From the NCBI GenBank assembly GCA_023954375.1, contig JAMLIC010000072.1, forward strand, positions 1 to 39,205: a stretch of DNA of 39,205 nucleotides, written 5' to 3'. The position numbers were made by a program, and so were the translations under genes. Of this stretch, positions 7,590 to 18,138 are shown one piece after another. A model generated the notes under the pieces. It searched no databases. It saw only the letters and a list, made by a program, of their open reading frames with translations, and was not told the DNA's origin. The stretch comes from Planctomycetota bacterium (GTDB lineage Bacteria > Planctomycetota > J058). Positions within the stretch are counted from its first letter, which is position 1, and the number at the start of each line of letters is the position of its first letter.

Positions 7590-8141
7590 ATGGAGACGAC
7601 CGACCTGCGGCCCGCGCGCGACGAGCGGACCGTGCGCGCCTGGCTGGGCGAGCACGTCCGCGACCACCTGCGCGCCTGGACGGCGACCGTGGGCGAGCCG
7701 TGGGACGACGCGCGGATCGCCGCGCACGTGGCCTCCCACGACCTCGTCGAGCGCGAGTGGCGGGACGTCGTCTGGGCGGCCGCCCACGCGCCCCGCGGCC
7801 ACGTGCAGGTGGCGCGCGCGCGCGGGCGGGCGGTCGGCCTCCTGTGGGCCGAGGAGCGGCTCGACCGCTTCCTGTGCCGCCCCGTCGCCGCCCTGTGCTG
7901 GGTCTTCGTCGCCCCGGCCTGGCGCGGGCGCGGCGTCGCCGGGCGCCTCGTCGACGGCTACGACGCCTGGGCGGCCACCCGCCCGGTCGTCGCCCGCGAG
8001 GTCTACGTGACGGCGACGAACGAGCCGGCCGTGCGCCTCTACCGCTCGAGAGGCCTGGCCGTGAGCGACCACCGGATGTTCGCCCCGGGGGCCGCCGCGC
8101 TCGCGGCCGCCCGCGGCGCGGGCGAGGAGGCCAGCGCGTGA
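7590..8141 (+). CDS. GNAT-family N-acetyltransferase
   Basis: This 183-residue protein has an ATG start preceded by GGAGG at 7581-7585, and the family start (METTDLRPARDERTVRAWL) fits. The acetyl-CoA binding motif A is clear in ALCWVFVAPAWRGRGVAGRL (RGRGVAG), followed by motif B in EVYVTATNEPAVRLYRSRGL. GNAT enzymes transfer an acyl group from CoA to an amine. The acceptor cannot be told, and the conserved VTATNEPAVRLYRSRGL ending is common in RimI-like and small-molecule acetyltransferases. Its TGA overlaps the GTG of the RapA-like ATPase gene (GTGA), so the two are translationally coupled. The 174-bp region upstream holds no gene; a TACAAC at about 7562 is a possible -10 box. Confidence 0.88.
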   Translation: METTDLRPARDERTVRAWLGEHVRDHLRAWTATVGEPWDDARIAAHVASHDLVEREWRDVVWAAAHAPRGHVQVARARGRAVGLLWAEERLDRFLCRPVAALCWVFVAPAWRGRGVAGRLVDGYDAWAATRPVVAREVYVTATNEPAVRLYRSRGLAVSDHRMFAPGAAALAAARGAGEEASA

Positions 8142-11100
8142 TCCCCCTCGGCGCCCTCGTGCGCGACCTGTCGCTCCCCGCGCTCGGCTACGGCCGGGTG
8201 ATCGACCGCCGCGGCCGCGGGTCGGTGGCCGTGCTCTTCCAGGTCGAGACCACGCCGCGCGAGGTGCGGCCCGACGAGCAGAAGGAGTTCGTGCGCGCCC
8301 GCCTGCACGCCGGGCAGCGCGTGGAGGTCACGCCCCCGCCGGGCGGCGGCGCGCCGCGCGACGGCACCGTCGTGCGCGCCCTCGAGCCGCCGCCCCAGCC
8401 GCGGCGCCGCCCCGAGGACGACGTCGACGAGACGCTCCTGCTCCACCGCTACGAGGTCGACACGGGCGGGCACCTCGAGGTCGTGCGCGAGGACGCGCTC
8501 CTGCCCCGCCAGGCGGCCAGCGACGACCCGCTCGACCGGCTCGAGGCCCTCTCGTGGGACCCGCCGGCGGCGTTCTTCGCCCGCGCGGGCATGCACAAGG
8601 TCGTCTCGCGCTGGTTCGAGGAGTCCTTCGGGATCCCGGCCCTGCTCGGGGCGCGGATCGAGTTCCTCCCCCACCAGGTGCACGCCGCGCGCCGCGTCCT
8701 CTGCGACCGCGCCCCGCGCTTCGTGCTCGCCGACGAGGTGGGGCTCGGCAAGACGATCGAGGCCGGCCTGGTGGCGCAGGCGCTCGCCGCCGCGCGGCCG
8801 GAGCTGCGCGTGCTCGTCGTGGCGCCGGGCTCCATGAGCCGGCAGTGGCTGTGCGAGCTGTTCCTGCGCTTCGGCGAGCAGGTGTTCGTGCACCTCGACC
8901 TGACGCGCCTGTCGACCGGGGTCCCCGCCGACCTGCTGGCGGAGCTGCCGGCGCGGCCGCGCGTGATCGTCTCGACGACGGCGCTCGAGGCCTTCCCCGA
9001 GCTGCAGAAGGCCCTGCGCGCGCAGCGCTGGGACCTCCTCGTCGTGGACGAGGCCCACCAGGTCCCGCCCGACCGGCCGCTCTACGGCTTCCTGCGCGCG
9101 GTCGCCGAGCAGGCGCCCGGCGTGCTCCTCCTCTCGGCCACGCCGGGCAAGCGCGACGAGGAGGGGCTGCGCGGCCTCCTGGCCCTCGTCGCGCCGGAGG
9201 CCTACGCGCAGGGGCGCGAGACGCTCGCCCGGCGGCTCGCCGCGCAGGAGGCGATCGCCGGCCCGCTGGCCGAGGCGGCGGCGCTGCTCGACGGCGTCGC
9301 GCGCGGCGCCGAGCTGAGCCCGGACGACCTGCGGCAGGTGGCGGCGCGCTGGAAGGGCGCCGTCCCGCACGACCCGGTGGTCGAGGACCTGCGGGCGCGG
9401 CTGCTCGAGGGCGACGAGGAGGCGCTGGGCGAGCTCGTCGCCTACGCGCAGGAGTTCCACCGCGTCGACCGCCGGATCGTGCGCACGCGCCGGGCCACGG
9501 TCCGCGCGCTCGGCACGGCGCTGTGCGAGCGGCGCCTCGAGCTGGTGAAGTACCGCGCCGGCGAGGCCGAGGCGGCGTTCGTCGCCCACGTCGAGGCGGT
9601 GCCCGACGCCCCCGACCTCGACCCCGTGCAGCGCGGGCTCCGCGGCCTCCTCCTGCGGCTGGCGTCGACGACGCCGCTCGCCGCCCTCTCGCTCCTCGAG
9701 GCGCGCCGCAAGGCGCTCGACGTCAAGCGCAAGAAGAAGGCGGCGCCGTTCGACCTGCTGGCCGCGCTCACGAGCGACCCGGGTCCCGCCGACGAGGAGC
9801 GCCTGCGCGACCGCGCCGTCGCCGAGGCGCGCGCGCTCCCGGGCGAGGAGGCGTGGCTGACGCGGGCGCTGGCGCTCGTGCGCGAGTGGATGGTCGAGGG
9901 CGGCGGCGCGTGCGCCCGCTTCCGCGCGGCGAGCCGCTGGGTCCGCCAGCACCTCGCCGACGGCGGGAGCAAGGTGCTCGTCTTCAGCCAGGAGCGCGAG
10001 GTCGTCGACGAGCTCGCCGCGGCGCTGACCGACGAGCTGGGGGAGGGGGCCGTCGAGCGCTTCCACCACGGGCTCGAGGACGGGGCGCTCTCGGAGGCGG
10101 CGCTCAAGTTCCAGCAGCCGGGCGACTGCAAGGTGCTCGTCTCGGACGAGCTGGGCGGCGAGGGGCGCAACTTCCAGGTCGCCTCGGCCGTCGTCCACCT
10201 CGACCAGCCGTGGTCGCCGGCGCGCGTCGAGCAGCGCGTCGGCCGCCTCGACCGGATCGGCCGCGACCCGACGCGGCCCGTGCTCTCGGTCGTCCTCTCG
10301 GGCCCGTCGAAGGTCGAGCGCGCCCTGGTCAAGCTGCACGGCGAGGTGCTCCGGGTCTACGAGCGCTCGCTCGGCGGGCTCGAGCTCCTCATGCCGCGCG
10401 TGCAGCAGCAGGTGGCCGACGCCGCCTGCCGCGGCGGCCCGGCGCTCGAGGCGCTCGGGCGGCCGATCGCCGCGGCGATCGAGGAGGAGCGGGCGCGGCA
10501 GGACGAGGCCTGGGAGCGGGCGCTCGACGCCTCGCGCCGGAGCCTCGACGAGGCGGCCGAGCACGCCGAGGTGCTCGCCGAGACCGACGGCGAGCGCGAC
10601 GCGCAGGCGCTCGCCGCCTGGGCGCGGCGCGTGGGGATCGGCGTCAAGCCGCTCGGCGACGAGGTGTGGAGCATCGGCTGGAGCTGGGAGCACCTCAAGC
10701 GCGTGCCCGAGGGGCTGGCGCCGCCGGGCGCCGTGCCGACCGAGGGCCGCGCGCGGCGGAGAGGGACCTTCTCGCGGCGCCGGGCGCTCCAGGACGAGGC
10801 GCTCGAGCTGTTCGCCCCGGGCCACCCGCTCATCGACGCCCTGGCGCGCGACGCCCTCGGCCCGACCGACGGGCGCGCGGCCGTGTTCGCGAGGCGGCTG
10901 GGCGAGGCGGCGCGCGGGCGCGCGTTCGCGCTCGTCCTCGGCCGCACCGACCTCGACCGCGGCGCCTGGCAGGGCCTCGAGATGCCGGCCGGCCTCGTCT
11001 ACCGGGCGCAGGCGCGCCTGTGGCCGCAGACGCGCCCGGTCGTCGTCGAGCTCCACCCGGGCCGCGCGCCGCAGGAGGCGACGGTCCTCGCGGACCGTGC

Positions 11101-11488
11101 CCTCCAGATGCGGCTGCTCGAGCCGCCGGGCGACCCGAACGACCCCGACGTCGACCCCGAGCAGCGCGACGTGGTCACGCCGCTCGACCGCGACGCGCTC
11201 GCCGGCCGCGTCCACCTGCCGCACCTGCTGACGTCGCTGCGCGCCGGCGTGGAGCTGGCGCTCGACACGCTGCGCCAGGGGCGGCGCCGCGAGGCCGAGG
11301 GCGCGGCGCAGGCGCTCATGGACGACCTGCGCGACGACCTGGGCTACCTGCGCGGCGTGGCCGCGCGCGAGCCGTCGCCCATGCGCGAGGAGGCGATCCG
11401 CGAGGCGGCCCTGCGCGAGCGGCTGGTCGAGAGCGTGCGGCGCGAACAGGTGCTGCTGGACGCGGTGGCGGTGGTGCTGGGCGCCTGA
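8138..11488 (+). CDS. RapA/HepA-like SNF2-family ATPase
   Basis: This 1116-residue protein starts with GTG and overlaps the GNAT gene. An N-terminal Tudor-like region (LGYGRVIDRRGRGSVAVLF) precedes the SNF2 ATPase core: motif I DEVGLGKT (Lys205), DEAH at 304-307, LLLSATP, then the C-terminal RecA lobe with SDELGGEGRNFQVASAVVHL and RVGRLDRIGRD (from about 701). The GEGRNFQ..Q.VGRLDRIG signature is that of RapA, which binds RNA polymerase and recycles stalled complexes (E. coli 968 aa). The C-terminal 400 residues are rich in helices and match the general layout of the RapA C-terminal domain. A broader SNF2 role, such as in a defence or repair complex, cannot be excluded because the partner gene is an acetyltransferase. 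I favour the RapA-like role. Confidence 0.88.
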   Translation: MIPLGALVRDLSLPALGYGRVIDRRGRGSVAVLFQVETTPREVRPDEQKEFVRARLHAGQRVEVTPPPGGGAPRDGTVVRALEPPPQPRRRPEDDVDETLLLHRYEVDTGGHLEVVREDALLPRQAASDDPLDRLEALSWDPPAAFFARAGMHKVVSRWFEESFGIPALLGARIEFLPHQVHAARRVLCDRAPRFVLADEVGLGKTIEAGLVAQALAAARPELRVLVVAPGSMSRQWLCELFLRFGEQVFVHLDLTRLSTGVPADLLAELPARPRVIVSTTALEAFPELQKALRAQRWDLLVVDEAHQVPPDRPLYGFLRAVAEQAPGVLLLSATPGKRDEEGLRGLLALVAPEAYAQGRETLARRLAAQEAIAGPLAEAAALLDGVARGAELSPDDLRQVAARWKGAVPHDPVVEDLRARLLEGDEEALGELVAYAQEFHRVDRRIVRTRRATVRALGTALCERRLELVKYRAGEAEAAFVAHVEAVPDAPDLDPVQRGLRGLLLRLASTTPLAALSLLEARRKALDVKRKKKAAPFDLLAALTSDPGPADEERLRDRAVAEARALPGEEAWLTRALALVREWMVEGGGACARFRAASRWVRQHLADGGSKVLVFSQEREVVDELAAALTDELGEGAVERFHHGLEDGALSEAALKFQQPGDCKVLVSDELGGEGRNFQVASAVVHLDQPWSPARVEQRVGRLDRIGRDPTRPVLSVVLSGPSKVERALVKLHGEVLRVYERSLGGLELLMPRVQQQVADAACRGGPALEALGRPIAAAIEEERARQDEAWERALDASRRSLDEAAEHAEVLAETDGERDAQALAAWARRVGIGVKPLGDEVWSIGWSWEHLKRVPEGLAPPGAVPTEGRARRRGTFSRRRALQDEALELFAPGHPLIDALARDALGPTDGRAAVFARRLGEAARGRAFALVLGRTDLDRGAWQGLEMPAGLVYRAQARLWPQTRPVVVELHPGRAPQEATVLADRALQMRLLEPPGDPNDPDVDPEQRDVVTPLDRDALAGRVHLPHLLTSLRAGVELALDTLRQGRRREAEGAAQALMDDLRDDLGYLRGVAAREPSPMREEAIREAALRERLVESVRREQVLLDAVAVVLGA

Positions 11489-11590
11489 CGGGCCGGATGA
11501 AGTGACCAGGCGTCCCCCTGGAAAAACCCGGATGCCCGGAGGAGGCGGGGCGGTTACCCTCCGCGGCAGGCGGAGCCGAAGGGGGTGGTG

Positions 11591-12814
11591 ATGCGCACGA
11601 GTCGGGTGGTGGCAGGCGTCCTGGTGGTGGCCTCCTGGGGGGTCGTCCTGGCGCAGGACGCCGAGCAGGCCAAGGCGGACCGCGAGTGGCTGGTCCAGAC
11701 CTGGGAGGAGCACTACAAGACGCTCAACTACGTGAGCAAGGACCACAACTTCAACACGGCCCGCAACGCGCTACGCCCCGGCCGGCCGATCGGCAAGGAC
11801 GTGCAGGACAAGCTCGGCAAGCTCGAGGCGCTGGAGCAGGGCGCGCTGCCCGCGATCACCGAGCGCCTGGACCAGATCATGTCGGGCCGCTACGGGAGCT
11901 CCGACTTCAACCAGGTGGCGCAGAAGATCGAGGGGCTCACGGGTGGCCGGGGGCCCGCGCGCGGGTCCGGCGGCTCCCGCGCCACGACGGTCCCCGAGGC
12001 GCTGAGCGGGCTCGGCAAGGGAGTCATGGGGATCCAGGACCTGCGCAAGGAGACCGCCGACGTCATCATGCGTGCGGTCGACGCCGAGCTCGCCAGCACG
12101 CAGCGCCTCCGACCGGACTACGACGCGGTCCGCGCCTTCATGGAGTACGCCGCCCGCTGGAACCCCGCCGACGCCGCCATCAAGGGCCGCCTGGCGGGCT
12201 GGGACGAGGAGGTGAAGGCGCACCGGGCCAAGGGCGACCCGCTCCTCGACGCCGCGACCGGGCCCGAGCCTTACGCCCTGTTCGCCGGGCCCGGTGACGC
12301 CGGCGAGCTGAGCAAGAGCGCGCTGGAGTGGCTGAACCACCACGAGGGCGACGCCCAGTTCTCCGACCCGGACGAGTACGGCGAGCGGCGCGAGTTCCTT
12401 CACGTGATCGTCCGCGGCGACTGGAGGAGCCTGGACAAGGACGCGCTGGGCCAGACGACCCAGTGGTTCCTCCCGCTCCACTGCGCCTACACGACCGAGC
12501 GCCTGAAGAAGGACGGGGTCTGCGTGTGGCGTGAATGGTCGATCATGACGATGAAGGAGTCGGGGGTGCAGAAGGCGCCGCCCTGGAAGTACGCCAACCC
12601 GCAGGGCCCGGTCCAGCAGATGCGTATCGCCAACCTGCCGGCCGGAGCGGCCAAGCCGAGCGGCGGCGGCGGCGGCGGCGGCGGCGTGCTCGTCTGGGTG
12701 TGCGCGCTCCTCGTCGTGCTGCTCGTGCTGGGGGGCGCGGGCGCCGCGGCGGTCTACGTCCTCGTGCTCAAGAAGCCCGCCGAGGGCGCGGCTCCGCCCG
12801 CCGCCCCTGCCTGA
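11591..12814 (+). CDS. Secreted, C-terminally membrane-anchored unknown protein
   Basis: This 407-residue protein uses the ATG at 11591; GTG codons at 11585 and 11588 are in frame but would only lengthen the signal region. An N-terminal Sec signal (VVAGVLVVASWGVVLAQ, cleavage near residue 21) leads into a mostly helical domain (about 22-345) with no family I recognise. It contains a Cys pair in LHCAYTTERLKKDGVCVW. The C-terminus has nine consecutive glycines, then a membrane segment (VLVWVCALLVVLLVLGG followed by AGAAAVYVLVL) and a basic KKP tail. The protein should therefore face the periplasm and be tethered at its end. A Gly-rich stretch followed by a helix and basic residues recalls GlyGly-CTERM sorting tails, but the tail after the helix is longer than usual. 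Confidence 0.7.
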   Translation: MRTSRVVAGVLVVASWGVVLAQDAEQAKADREWLVQTWEEHYKTLNYVSKDHNFNTARNALRPGRPIGKDVQDKLGKLEALEQGALPAITERLDQIMSGRYGSSDFNQVAQKIEGLTGGRGPARGSGGSRATTVPEALSGLGKGVMGIQDLRKETADVIMRAVDAELASTQRLRPDYDAVRAFMEYAARWNPADAAIKGRLAGWDEEVKAHRAKGDPLLDAATGPEPYALFAGPGDAGELSKSALEWLNHHEGDAQFSDPDEYGERREFLHVIVRGDWRSLDKDALGQTTQWFLPLHCAYTTERLKKDGVCVWREWSIMTMKESGVQKAPPWKYANPQGPVQQMRIANLPAGAAKPSGGGGGGGGVLVWVCALLVVLLVLGGAGAAAVYVLVLKKPAEGAAPPAAPA

Positions 12815-12840
12815 CGCGCTCGCCGGTCGGTCCGAGCGCG
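12815..12840. terminator. Hairpin between convergent genes
   Basis: CGCGCTCG (12815-12822) and CGAGCGCG (12833-12840) form a perfect 8-bp stem with a ten-base loop. It fills most of the 30-bp gap between the stops of the convergent genes ending at 12814 (+) and 12845 (-), so it probably serves both. No T tract is present. Confidence 0.5.
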
Positions 12841-12844
12841 CGCG

Positions 12845-15574
<2,730 letters not shown>

Positions 15575-15582
15575 GGGGCGGG

Positions 15583-15588
15583 ATCATA
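15583..15588 (-). promoter_or_regulatory. Candidate -10 box of ppc (TATGAT)
   Basis: On the minus strand TATGAT, one mismatch from the sigma70 consensus, lies only 8 bases before the ppc ATG, so the transcript could start at or beside the start codon. No convincing -35 was seen 16-18 bases upstream. Confidence 0.4.
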
Positions 15589-15664
15589 GGCCCCGGGGCG
15601 CCCGCTGACCCCCGGGCGTGGCGCGCCTTCCACCTTGGGTCGATGGGCGACGCGGGCGCCCGCG

Positions 15665-16222
15665 CTACCGCGGCCTCGGCTCCCGTTGGTGGCGGGGCCA
15701 GCCGCGCCGCGACCTGACGCTCCGCAGCTCGCCGTCGCGGATCCACAGGTAGAAGGTCACGTCGCCGTCGCGGTAGCGGACCTCCTTGCCGACGAAGCGC
15801 GAGCCGGTGGTGATCATGCCGCCGCCCGCCTGCGTCGGCTGGTGCTGCTCCTCGACCCAGCCCTCGCCGAGCGCCGCGACGACCTCCTCCTCGGTCGAGC
15901 CGGCGCGGACGAGGACGGCGTCGCCCCGCGTGAGCGCCGCGCCGCTGACCTCGACCACGACGTCGTCGCGCGTGGTCACCCCCGTACCGCGCGCGAACCG
16001 CGCGAACCGCCGGTCGGGCTGCCCCATCTCCTCCGTCGGCGCGCCGAGGGCGCTGCGCACGTCGGCGATCGACGCGCCCAGGACGACGCCGTCCACGCCG
16101 TAGGGCGCCTCGGACGCCGGCAAGTAGGTGTCCGCGCCGACCGTGATCGAGTTGCCGCGCGGGCAGCCGGCGAGCGCGAACGCGGCGAGGATCGACGTGA
16201 CCGGGAGCAGGCGAGCGCGCAT
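15665..16222 (-). CDS. Lipoprotein with two BamE-like segments
   Basis: This 185-residue protein starts with ATG at 16222. An upstream extension is possible but would spoil the signal. Residues 1-19 form a lipoprotein signal ending in LAGC. The mature part repeats a pattern found in SmpA/OmlA (BamE-like) folds: LGASIADVRSALGAPTEE in the first half and VRAGSTEEEVVAALGEGW in the second, each a helix that starts with a Gly-x-(S/T) cap and ends in a LG.P-like turn. Strands follow (VVVEVSGAAL, EVRYRDGDVTFYLWIRDGEL). BamE-like lipoproteins usually bind partners in the outer membrane; no specific role follows. It lies 90 bp upstream of ppc on the same strand and is divergent from the small membrane gene. 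Confidence 0.7.
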   Translation of the reverse strand: MRARLLPVTSILAAFALAGCPRGNSITVGADTYLPASEAPYGVDGVVLGASIADVRSALGAPTEEMGQPDRRFARFARGTGVTTRDDVVVEVSGAALTRGDAVLVRAGSTEEEVVAALGEGWVEEQHQPTQAGGGMITTGSRFVGKEVRYRDGDVTFYLWIRDGELRSVRSRRGWPRHQREPRPR

Positions 16223-16246
16223 GCCACCAGCGTGGCACTCGCGACG

Positions 16247-16270
16247 CGAGAGCGCCAACGGGCGCTCTCG
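16247..16270. promoter_or_regulatory. Perfect 10-bp inverted repeat in divergent intergenic region
   Basis: CGAGAGCGCC and GGCGCTCTCG form a perfect 10-bp stem around an AACG tetraloop, 25 bp upstream of the lipoprotein start (minus). It could be an operator or a leader hairpin. The 179-bp intergenic region separates two divergent genes, so it must contain promoters in both directions. Confidence 0.4.
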
Positions 16271-16401
16271 ATCGCGCGTCGTCCTGCTCCGACGATCGCC
16301 CACGACCAGCCGCAGTCAGGTCTCGGCGCAGCCCGGAGCGCGGAGGCCCGGCCTGCGGCCCCTTCGGGCGCCGTCGACCGACCCCTGGCACACTGGGCCG
16401 C

Positions 16402-16665
16402 ATGCGGCTCCCGATCGACCCCGAGGTCTACCGCACGCTCGAGCAGGCGACGCCCGCGCTGGTCGCCTGGCTGGCGCTGTTCACCGCGCTCACGGTCGTG
16501 AAGGTCGCGCGCCGCGCCCTCGGCCGGCCGGTCGAGGTCCGCGAGGGGATGATCGCCAGCGAGCTGCCGGGGCTGCCGCTCATGCTCCTGCACTCGGCCG
16601 GCTTCGGCCTGGCGCTCTGGCGCGGCGACCTGCTCTCGGCGGCGCTGTTCGCCTGGTGGGGGTGA
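16402..16665 (+). CDS. Small two-helix membrane protein (87 aa)
   Basis: The ATG at 16402 opens an 87-residue protein with a hydrophobic segment at about 18-36 (TPALVAWLALFTALTVVKVA) and another at about 53-85 (LPGLPLMLLHSAGFGLALW and LLSAALFAWWG), joined by a basic cytoplasmic loop. No family is recognised, and it has no catalytic-looking residues. The clean alternation of hydrophobic and charged parts makes it a credible gene despite its size. It is divergent from the BamE-like lipoprotein and 116 bp upstream of the antitoxin gene; that gap has no recognisable gene. Confidence 0.6.
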   Translation: MRLPIDPEVYRTLEQATPALVAWLALFTALTVVKVARRALGRPVEVREGMIASELPGLPLMLLHSAGFGLALWRGDLLSAALFAWWG

Positions 16666-16766
16666 ATCGAACGACGACATCCCCAGGGGGGTGATCGGCG
16701 ACGAGGACGACCCGAGCGGCTTCGATGCGGACGGGCCCCCGAGATGCCAGGGCGGGGGCTGGACGC

Positions 16767-16772
16767 TATCCT
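16767..16772 (+). promoter_or_regulatory. Candidate -10 box of antitoxin gene (TATCCT)
   Basis: GCTATCCTGACAGG places TATCCT 9 bases before the antitoxin ATG, the same octamer and similar short spacing as at 1060. No Shine-Dalgarno is evident between them, which fits a leaderless or near-leaderless message. Confidence 0.35.
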
Positions 16773-16781
16773 GACAGGACC

Positions 16782-17012
16782 ATGATCGAGCGCACCAAGG
16801 AGCTCCTGGACGAGATCCTCAAGCTCCCGCTCTCGGAGCGGGCGGCGCTGATCGCCGAGCTCGCCGCCAACCTGGAGGCGGAGGAAGGGCCCTTCGACCC
16901 CGAGTGGCTCACAGAGATCGAGCGGCGGGCCCACGAGGCCCGCCGCGACCGGAGCGGGACGACGCTCGACGAGGTCGAGGCCCGGCTCGCCGAGCGCTTT
17001 CCACGCCCGTGA
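16782..17012 (+). CDS. Addiction-module antitoxin (TIGR02574-like)
   Basis: This 76-residue protein starts with ATG. The N-terminal ERTKELLDEILKLPLSERAA, the following LIAELAANLE, and the acidic C-terminal half ending TTLDEVEARLAERF fit the TIGR02574 'putative addiction module component' family: a helix with LPL.ERA.L...L, then a spacer with EW..EI.RR, then T..WEEV-like residues. Such proteins neutralise a ParE/RelE-type toxin encoded directly downstream. Here the toxin gene starts at an overlapping GTGA (17009) but is interrupted after a few codons by a G/C-rich repeat, and only its C-terminal end survives. The antitoxin is therefore probably an orphan relic, or it acts on a related toxin elsewhere. 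Confidence 0.82.
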   Translation: MIERTKELLDEILKLPLSERAALIAELAANLEAEEGPFDPEWLTEIERRAHEARRDRSGTTLDEVEARLAERFPRP

Positions 17013-17298
17013 GCCTCCCGGTGTGATCGACGGCTGCGGCCGCGGATGCCGGGCGACGCGGCGCGGGGCCGGGGGGGGGGGGCCGGGCCGGGGAACCCCC
17101 CCCCCGCGCGCCGCCTCGCCTCGGCCTCCGCGCCCTCGCCTCGCTCGCAGCTCCATTCCGCTCGTGATCATGGCGTGATGAGGTCACCGGCCTCTTGCTT
17201 CGAGGGCAAGCAGTGCCCAGGTCGCTCTCCTCCACGAGCCTGACGAGGTCGTCGTCCTCGCGGTCGCCCACGATCGGCGCAAGCCGAGGTACTGGGCG
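17009..17298 (+). pseudogene. Disrupted ParE/RelE-like toxin gene
   Basis: A GTG at 17009 overlapping the antitoxin stop begins V-S-L-P-V, a typical toxin start, and then meets TGA at 17024. About 190 bp further on, frame 1 from 17221 reads VALLHEPDEVVVLAVAHDRR then KPRYW, a close match to the conserved end of ParE/RelE toxins (YR....DEI.VLAVAHqrRkPgYW). The segment between is a G12/C10 homopolymer repeat with stops at 17176-17181, in place of the roughly 65 residues expected. The toxin core and its catalytic region are missing, so it cannot be functional. Whether the repeat inserted, replaced, or was mis-assembled here is not decided by the sequence alone. Confidence 0.7.
17020..17105. repeat. 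Dispersed G/C-homopolymer repeat, copy 1
   Basis: Bases 17020-17055 match 39127-39161 near the right window end (33 identical positions, two mismatches, one gap). After that come 12 G at 17071-17082, a short spacer CCGGGCCGGGGAA and 10 C at 17096-17105, so the core can fold back on itself. The element lies inside the toxin gene. A poly-C tract also starts the window, suggesting that copies flank this contig. Confidence 0.65.
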
Positions 17299-17312
17299 TG
17301 TGAGCCCCGCCT

Positions 17313-18008
17313 TCAGAACAGCTTGCCGCGCGGCCGCGGGTCCTCGTCGGTGTGGCGGCGCTCGGCGCCGAGGAACGGCGCGACGAGGTGGGCGAGGTCG
17401 GTGAGCGCCTCTCTCAGGCCGGCCGTCGCGCCCGGGAGGACCTTGAGGCGGCCGTGCGCGCCGCCGGCCGTGAGCGACAGCTCGGCCGCGGGGTCGGCGG
17501 CAGGGTCGAGCTCGCCCACGACCACCAGCAGCGGGCGGCCGAGGGCGGCGTAGTCGGGGGTGCCCGGCGGCGGACCCTGACGCCGGGGCGGCGCCACGAG
17601 GAGGACGCGGTCGATCCTCGGATCGGCGACCGCGGCGGCCAGGGCGGCCCAGCAGCCGGTGGACACCCCGGCGATCGCCGCGCGCGGCGCGCCGGTCGAC
17701 TCGAGGAGGAAGTCGAGCCCGAGGCGCAGGTCGGCCACAGCGGCGTCGAGGTCGTCCGAGGGCTGGCCCTCGCTCCCGGCGACGCCGCGGTAGTCCATGC
17801 GCAGGCTGGCGCGGCCGGCGTGCGCGGCGGCGTAGGCCAGCTCGTTGGTGAGCGGGTTCGCCATGCTCCCGCCGCTGCCCGGCAAGGGCGACGCGAGGAG
17901 GAGGCCCGGGGCCTGGCCGCGCAGGTAGATCCCGTCGAGGCACCACTCGCCGCCTGGGATCACCACCGGCCGCTCGAGGAGCTGTCCCTTCGTGACCATG
18001 TGGCCCAT
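17313..18008 (-). CDS. Alpha/beta hydrolase, COG2945-like
   Basis: This protein of about 231 residues starts with ATG at 18008 (or 17999). The order LLLASPLPGSGGSMANPLTN, SLRMDYRGVAGSEG, AAIAGVSTGCWAAL, RVLLVAPP and LLVVVGELDPAAD follows the COG2945 hydrolase family. Ser116 sits in the GVSTG nucleophile elbow and Asp168 in VGELD. The usual GADHFF-type turn that carries the catalytic His appears as GATAGL, and only a later DLAHLV (His207) could substitute. It may thus be a weak or non-catalytic member, or use a shifted His. It is cytoplasmic. It is divergent from the secreted gene at 18139 and convergent with the broken toxin; the 300 bp before its stop holds only the repeat and the toxin remnant. 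Confidence 0.8.
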   Translation of the reverse strand: MGHMVTKGQLLERPVVIPGGEWCLDGIYLRGQAPGLLLASPLPGSGGSMANPLTNELAYAAAHAGRASLRMDYRGVAGSEGQPSDDLDAAVADLRLGLDFLLESTGAPRAAIAGVSTGCWAALAAAVADPRIDRVLLVAPPRRQGPPPGTPDYAALGRPLLVVVGELDPAADPAAELSLTAGGAHGRLKVLPGATAGLREALTDLAHLVAPFLGAERRHTDEDPRPRGKLF

Positions 18009-18138
18009 TGCGCCACGCCGGGCCGCCGGCGACAAGTCGGCGCGCCGGGCCGGGATCGGGGTTGAACGGGGGGCCCCGGGGCGGCATGCTGGTGGGGCGC
18101 ATCCCCAGCCTCGCCCGCGGGCGAGACCGGAGCCGACC

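Noticed and set aside
11501..11527. CCAGG/CCTGG hairpin followed by A5 as a terminator of the RapA-like gene
   Set aside because: The stem is only 5 bp and the tract after it is A, not T, on the coding strand; it is probably part of the next gene's upstream region.
8039..11746. 3.7-kb minus-strand open frame opposite the RapA-like gene
   Set aside because: It mirrors the third-codon-position GC bias of the real gene, spans the gene boundaries and the intergenic region, and shows only low-complexity Arg/Leu/Glu/Val sequence.
16650..16685. tRNA/tmRNA-like piece on the minus strand (GTTCGATTC followed by CCCCCACCA)
   Set aside because: The T-loop-like sequence has no matching 5-bp T stem, and no anticodon arm or tag-peptide frame is found nearby. 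It coincides with the end of the small membrane gene.
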